A program made the translations under genes and the position numbers. Below are positions 5,517 to 10,827 of a stretch of 10,827 nucleotides of DNA, piece after piece (within the stretch, counting starts at the first letter, position 1; every line of letters starts with the position of its first letter). The DNA comes from an uncultured bacterium (GTDB taxonomy: Bacteria > Verrucomicrobiota > Kiritimatiellia > RFP12 > UBA1067), in the NCBI GenBank assembly GCA_902779075.1, contig CACZAK010000141.1, positions 1 to 10,827 on the forward strand, in the 5' to 3' direction. The notes below the pieces were generated by a model, which searched no databases, was not told the DNA's origin, and saw only the letters and a list, made by a program, of their open reading frames with translations.

Positions 5517-6563
5517 TCATCGTCTTTCACGAAGGGTTATCAGACAGTCGATAATCCCCTCATAAATCGCTTGCGTTTCGTCAGTGTCAATGATTCCGTC
5601 CCCCAACGACTCGTCTATGACCTTGAACATGGCTGCGAAATCATCCGGTTTCTGCATATGAGCCATAAGCCACGCCTTCAGCTGGCGGACTTCCTGCGGT
5701 TCAATTATCTTGTCGGCGAGGATGTCGTTTACAAGCCCCTGAAACTCCTGAACCGTCTGCATTTTGGCGCTGCGTGATTTACGCACGACACCGCTTTCGG
5801 CATCCTTCCGAGCCTGTATCAGTTTCTCCTCCTCCGCAATTCGTTTGTCAAAAAGATGGTCTTGTGCCTTACGCGCCCGTTGCTCTTCACGTTCGCGGCG
5901 ACGCTCTTCGCGCTCCATCTCCCTCGCCATGGCCTCTTGCGCTCTTTTGCGCTCACGCTCGATCTTCATTTTCTCACGATTTGAGCGAGAGGATGACAGG
6001 AATTCGAGCGGGCGGACGTCGATACGCCGTCGCCGCTGCATTTCGCTTACTCTCGCAAAATGCCGCCATATCATCGCCGACGCGGCAGACCTGGTTAGAC
6101 CGAGCGGCACCACTCCGTTGTTGATGCGGCGTATTATGGACAGTTGGCCCTCCGACGGCAACTCTGACTGCGCGACATCCTCCCGTGACATGCGCACGCC
6201 ATGTCGTCTGCCGGGCAACCACACGCAGAGCACCGTCATCCCAATGGCGAACACGGCAAGTGCCGAGAGGTCTGCACCTTCCGTCGTAGCCGGGAAGAAC
6301 GGGAATACAAAGTCGTTGTCAAGGTCTTTGCCACCTTTCTGCAACGCCTCTTCGTATCTAGCCTGCACTTCAGGTTCATCGCGGAGCTTTTGGGGGATGC
6401 GGCGGTACTCCGCAATGACCACCTCCGACCTCCCGTGGGCGGCGGCGTAGCGAAGACGGTACAGATGCCTCTTCTCCCGCGCGGAATGAACAGAACAAGT
6501 GCCAAGCAGTACGGCAACACACAGGACAACGAGCGACAGGACAGACTTAACCACCGGACTCAT
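5517..6563 (-). CDS. Membrane-anchored coiled-coil protein with a TerB/EF-hand-like C-terminal domain
   Basis: 348 residues, third gene of the membrane operon; I do not recognise the whole protein. Visible parts: a transmembrane helix at 7-22, a probable periplasmic stretch of about 75 residues, and a second helix at 97-116 followed by PGRRHGVR, which places the rest in the cytoplasm. Residues 136-170 (PSEGQLSIIRRINNG, then LTRSAASAMI) resemble the short helical Q-x-x-x-I...LT...A motif found in several DNA-associated proteins. An extremely charged coiled coil covers about 195-262. Residues 271-345 hold a duplicated helical unit, ILADKIIEPQE and SLGDGIIDTDE, like the small helical domain found beside BRCT domains and TerB-like modules. 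Its ATG overlaps the nuclease stop (ATGA), with GAGG 7 bases upstream. This coupling suggests it is a partner of the nuclease. These domain resemblances are from memory and are weak evidence of function. Confidence 0.8.
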   Translation of the reverse strand: MSPVVKSVLSLVVLCVAVLLGTCSVHSAREKRHLYRLRYAAAHGRSEVVIAEYRRIPQKLRDEPEVQARYEEALQKGGKDLDNDFVFPFFPATTEGADLSALAVFAIGMTVLCVWLPGRRHGVRMSREDVAQSELPSEGQLSIIRRINNGVVPLGLTRSAASAMIWRHFARVSEMQRRRRIDVRPLEFLSSSRSNREKMKIERERKRAQEAMAREMEREERRREREEQRARKAQDHLFDKRIAEEEKLIQARKDAESGVVRKSRSAKMQTVQEFQGLVNDILADKIIEPQEVRQLKAWLMAHMQKPDDFAAMFKVIDESLGDGIIDTDETQAIYEGIIDCLITLRERR

Positions 6564-8347
6564 TCGACAGCCTCGCTCTCCATATCATCCTCCATCGTCT
6601 GGACGGCATCGCCAAGTTCTATGCCGCCCTGCGAGGCACGGTATTCCTTTGCGGCCATCGTACGGGTAAAGGACGCTGTCGGATCGGTCTCCTGAACCAA
6701 ACGCTCTATTTCATCAAGTGTGATCCTGAAGAACTCCTTTCTTCCGTTTATCTTGTTCACGCGGAATGGCGAAAGACGCTCGTGGAGGCGAGATTCAAGC
6801 CCGACGGCATCTTCGGAGAATATGAAGCTGTGGATATCAAACTCAAACGGCACGCTGGCGTCGCCTAGTTCGTCAACGCGGTCTTTTGGTTCCAGACGGC
6901 GGGTCATCCCGACCTTGAACACATCCGGGCCGAACGAGCCGAGATTGCTGATGACGTACACCGTTCCGGCCTTGCCGTTCTGGCGCTTGGCAATCTCCTC
7001 CCTCTGCACGGCCACCTCTCCGAGATTCGCCTCCACCTTGAGCATCTGCGCATCTATCTCCGCAAGGGCGTTCGCCGTCTCCTCCGACTGCGCACCTGTC
7101 TTCTCCAGCTCCTCTTTGGCTTTTGCGGCAGCCTCCTCGCGTAGCGCACGCAACCGCTCCTGTTCCGCCGCGTACTTCGCCTCCTCCTCCGCCACGCGCC
7201 TCCGCTCCTCTTCAAGACGCATACGCTCCTCGCGCTCCTCGCGCATTTTCTCTCGAAGCGCCAGTTGCTCCTGCTTTTCTTGCTCCTTCCGCAGATACCA
7301 GAGGTACTCGACCTTCACCGCGTCGATGAATGTCTTTTCCAGCTCACCCAAAAACGCAAGCACCGTCGGAAGTATTGTCCGGTTGCCGTCTTCGTAAAGT
7401 TGCTGTACGCGAAGCATCAGTTTTGCGACTTTGCCTATCGCCTCCTCCTGTGCCTTGTATCGGAGTTCCGCAAGTATCACGCGCAATTCAAGTTTTAGGT
7501 AGATAACGGTCACGGACATGAGCGACTTTATGGCCTTCGTCTGATACCTCGAGGAGAACTCCTCGCAGAGTGAATCTATCCTACGCGAAATCTGCCGTGA
7601 CTCCTTCCGAAGGTCTGGTATGGACAAAGCCTTTATGTCTATTTCACCGATTGGGTCCAGAGCCTCTTGATCGGCCAACGCGGCCTCCGCGTTCAGCACC
7701 TCGACTGGTTTGTCGCCGAGATGCATCCAGTTTGCCAGACAGTATTCGACAGCCTCAAAGTTCTTCTTCGCCCTCATAAGTTTGTCGTTGATTGCCTTGT
7801 ACTTCTTCTGGGCATCATCGAACTTCTGTACGAACTCTAGAGCGCCATCGCGGTGGGAAGTAAGTTCCGCTATCTCAGACTGGAGTTTCATTTCCAGGGC
7901 GGTCTTTTCCTGAAGTATCCGTTCCTGCTGCGCGTTCCTCTCAGAAAGGTCTCGCTCGTACTCCGCGCATTGGCGTTCCATTTCCTGCTCGAACTCTATC
8001 CGCTTCGCCTCGATCTGCCGGTCAAAGTCTGCGCTCTCCATTTCGATGCGCTCACGATTCTCCGCGAGCTCGGCGTACCCGTTGTCCTTGAACATTTTAT
8101 CAAGTTCGTCCGCATGGGCAATCGCAGAGTCACGCTCTTTCCTGGCCTTCGTAATCTCTTCCTCGACGCACCTGATCTCGCTTCTGAGATTCCTGTCCTC
8201 CGCGTCCACGCCGCGCAGCGACAGAAAAACGGCGGCAACTCCAAGCAGCGTCCCTATGAGGGCAATGGGGAGTAGCGACGGCGCGAATGCAGGAATGATG
8301 GCCGCAACTGTAGCCACCGCCACTAGAACATAGTGCCACTGTTTCAT
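6560..8347 (-). CDS. SNIPE-like membrane-anchored DUF4041/GIY-YIG nuclease
   Basis: 595 residues. Two hydrophobic helices at 5-21 and 26-44 form an N-terminal hairpin in the membrane. A long charged coiled coil spans about 50-200, followed by a DUF4041-type region (about 185-355, including EYLWYLRKEQEKQE) and a second highly charged coiled coil (355-455). The C-terminal T5orf172/Mug113 domain, a GIY-YIG nuclease variant, covers about 460-550: GTVYVISNLGSFGPDVFKVG (461-480), MTRRLEPKDR (481-490), ELGDASVPF (493-501), LESRLH (517-522) and NKINGRKEFF (531-540). The expected Y464, K478-V-G480, R490, E518 and N531 are present, so the nuclease looks intact. This architecture matches SNIPE, an inner-membrane nuclease reported to cut phage DNA during injection, and more generally phage and prophage DUF4041 proteins. 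It overlaps both neighbours by ATGA. Family assignment is firm; the defence role is inferred by architecture. Confidence 0.88.
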   Translation of the reverse strand: MKQWHYVLVAVATVAAIIPAFAPSLLPIALIGTLLGVAAVFLSLRGVDAEDRNLRSEIRCVEEEITKARKERDSAIAHADELDKMFKDNGYAELAENRERIEMESADFDRQIEAKRIEFEQEMERQCAEYERDLSERNAQQERILQEKTALEMKLQSEIAELTSHRDGALEFVQKFDDAQKKYKAINDKLMRAKKNFEAVEYCLANWMHLGDKPVEVLNAEAALADQEALDPIGEIDIKALSIPDLRKESRQISRRIDSLCEEFSSRYQTKAIKSLMSVTVIYLKLELRVILAELRYKAQEEAIGKVAKLMLRVQQLYEDGNRTILPTVLAFLGELEKTFIDAVKVEYLWYLRKEQEKQEQLALREKMREEREERMRLEEERRRVAEEEAKYAAEQERLRALREEAAAKAKEELEKTGAQSEETANALAEIDAQMLKVEANLGEVAVQREEIAKRQNGKAGTVYVISNLGSFGPDVFKVGMTRRLEPKDRVDELGDASVPFEFDIHSFIFSEDAVGLESRLHERLSPFRVNKINGRKEFFRITLDEIERLVQETDPTASFTRTMAAKEYRASQGGIELGDAVQTMEDDMESEAVE

Positions 8348-9270
8348 GTTCTCTCATTCTCCTTTTCGGCATTGTGTCCACTGCGAACGTTTCCATTGAG
8401 CCGAGCCACGGCCTCAATTAGCTTTGCCAGTTGGGCTCGTTGTTCCTGAAGCAGTCGTGCGCAGTCAGCCGCATTCATTTCGCCATCATGCCCGCCATTC
8501 ACTCCACTCGCCTCTTTATCGGCATTCCTCCGCGAAATGCATTCACCCAGACCTGTCGTGATTATGCCTGTTGGTATAGCTACGGCGGCAATACCAGAAA
8601 ATGCTATCAACGCGCCGAGAAAACGTCCGACAACCGTTACGGGGTATATGTCTCCATACCCGACGGTAGTCAGCGTCGCCACCGCCCACCACAAGCCGGA
8701 GAAAGCGTTGCGAAAAACGTCTGGCTGCGCATCGTGTTCGGCAGAATACATAAGAAGGGAGGCCAACAGCATCAATATGGCCACAAAATAAATCGAGCCG
8801 AGAAGCTCTCGCTTCTTCAAGACCACTACCTCCCCAAGTGATCGCATCGCATCATAATATCGATGCAATTTGAGTATCCGCAGAAGCCTCACCAGACGGA
8901 GCGCCCTTAGCCCAAGAAGGGTTTCAGGAAGAAACATCGGAAGCCAAAACGGCAGAATCGCCACGAAATCGACTAACGCCATTGGAGAAAAAATGTACTT
9001 TATCCGCGAACTGACAGGTCCCTTGTCTTGATAGAGAAAATCGGCGGTAATTATCCGCAGTGCGTATTCGATGGTGAAAACTACGGAAGCCACGGCCTCA
9101 ATGGCCGAAAGAACGCGCATCGTTCCAGAAGGCAGATTGAATGTCGCCGCGAACACAATCACCACACTCGTAAGAATCAGCGCAGTAACAAGCCAGTCGA
9201 ATATGCGACTCAAAGCCGAGTCGCCGTCGTCCGGCTGGAGTATGGTGAATATCATTCTTCGGATTCTCAT
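8344..9270 (-). CDS. Six-helix voltage-gated potassium channel
   Basis: 308 residues, close to the usual size of bacterial Kv channels. Helices: S1 about 25-43, S2 54-75, S3 97-113, S4 118-137, S5 156-176, pore loop 188-204 and S6 211-241. The selectivity filter TTVGYGD (201-207) is the K+-channel consensus. S4 carries a positive charge at every third position (R122, R125, R128, R131, K134, R137), so the voltage sensor looks functional. There is no cyclic-nucleotide-binding or RCK domain; the C-terminal tail (about 265-293) is a short predicted coiled coil. First gene of the membrane operon, with GGAG 8 bases before the ATG and an ATGA overlap with the nuclease gene. No clear promoter is visible in the 134-bp gap to gyrB, so read-through from gyrB is possible. 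It would tetramerise in the inner membrane. Its pairing with a nuclease is unusual. Confidence 0.93.
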   Translation of the reverse strand: MRIRRMIFTILQPDDGDSALSRIFDWLVTALILTSVVIVFAATFNLPSGTMRVLSAIEAVASVVFTIEYALRIITADFLYQDKGPVSSRIKYIFSPMALVDFVAILPFWLPMFLPETLLGLRALRLVRLLRILKLHRYYDAMRSLGEVVVLKKRELLGSIYFVAILMLLASLLMYSAEHDAQPDVFRNAFSGLWWAVATLTTVGYGDIYPVTVVGRFLGALIAFSGIAAVAIPTGIITTGLGECISRRNADKEASGVNGGHDGEMNAADCARLLQEQRAQLAKLIEAVARLNGNVRSGHNAEKENERT

Positions 9271-9278
9271 TGGATTTT

Positions 9279-9282
9279 CTCC
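9279..9282 (-). promoter_or_regulatory. Ribosome binding site of the K+ channel gene
   Basis: GGAG (in CTGGAGAAAATCC) lies 8 bases before the ATG at 9270 on the minus strand, which supports that start for the first gene of the operon. Confidence 0.65.
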
Positions 9283-9355
9283 AGCAGTTCCAGTTTCCCT
9301 CTACGCCGCAACCGATTTTCCTTGTGGCAACAGTTGTTCTCGACAAATTCTTCGA

Positions 9356-9399
9356 ACGTGACGGGGCGTATCGGGCGAGATCGACTTTGTCCGTCACGT
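9356..9399. repeat. 9-bp inverted repeat downstream of gyrB
   Basis: ACGTGACGG (9356-9364) and CCGTCACGT (9391-9399) are perfect inverted copies separated by 26 bases, beginning 6 bases after the gyrB stop on the minus strand. No T-run follows, so an intrinsic terminator is unlikely. The TGACG/CGTCA half-sites could bind a regulator of the following operon; an unspecific 3' end hairpin is equally possible. Confidence 0.55.
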
Positions 9400-9404
9400 C
9401 CCCT

Positions 9405-10827
<1,423 letters not shown>

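Noticed and set aside
9271..9404. Dedicated promoter for the K+ channel operon
   Set aside because: Candidate hexamers on the minus strand (such as TTGTCG with GAAAAT) match poorly and with bad spacing, so I do not call one.

Overview
The window reads as a piece of a Gram-negative bacterial chromosome. It carries a lipopolysaccharide (Kdo) transferase gene and a gyrB with the long insert in its C-terminal half that E. coli-type GyrB also has. All seven genes are on the minus strand, so transcription runs from right to left. GC-rich housekeeping genes (gyrB, waaA) flank a visibly more A+T-rich accessory block. A Verrucomicrobiota/Kiritimatiellae-like host would fit the style of these genes, but this is a guess and not a measurement.

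Layout in the direction of transcription. (1) The 3' two-thirds of gyrB enters from the right edge and ends at 9405. (2) A 134-bp gap holds a 9-bp inverted repeat and the ribosome binding site of the next gene. (3) Three genes follow, joined by two 4-base ATGA overlaps: a six-helix voltage-gated K+ channel; a two-helix membrane-anchored DUF4041 + GIY-YIG (T5orf172/Mug113) nuclease resembling the phage-entry-blocking protein SNIPE; and a membrane-anchored coiled-coil protein with a small TerB/EF-hand-like C-terminal domain. (4) A 250-bp gap is full of small repeats and hairpins. (5) An AbiEi/AbiEii-type toxin-antitoxin pair has its own near-consensus promoter, and a hairpin sits over its ribosome binding site. 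(6) A spacer carries a 29-bp perfect palindrome and an extended -10 promoter. (7) waaA is joined by an ATGA overlap to a TPR protein whose front half looks like a decayed spermidine-synthase-type domain. (8) A 666-bp gene-free tail contains an array of eight degenerate ~38-bp repeats, a dispersed CGCAGAG-type repeat, and a 101-bp hairpin whose base changes are compatible with folding only in minus-strand RNA.

The most interesting part is the block 4721-9270. Two independent defence-type modules lie side by side between housekeeping genes. In one of them a K+ channel, a membrane nuclease and an unknown third membrane protein are tightly coupled. A plausible reading is a membrane-localised anti-phage system in which the nuclease cuts DNA as it enters, and the channel senses or responds to the membrane disturbance caused by injection. 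That mechanism is inference. The domain identities and gene coupling are read directly from the sequence, with family assignments from memory.
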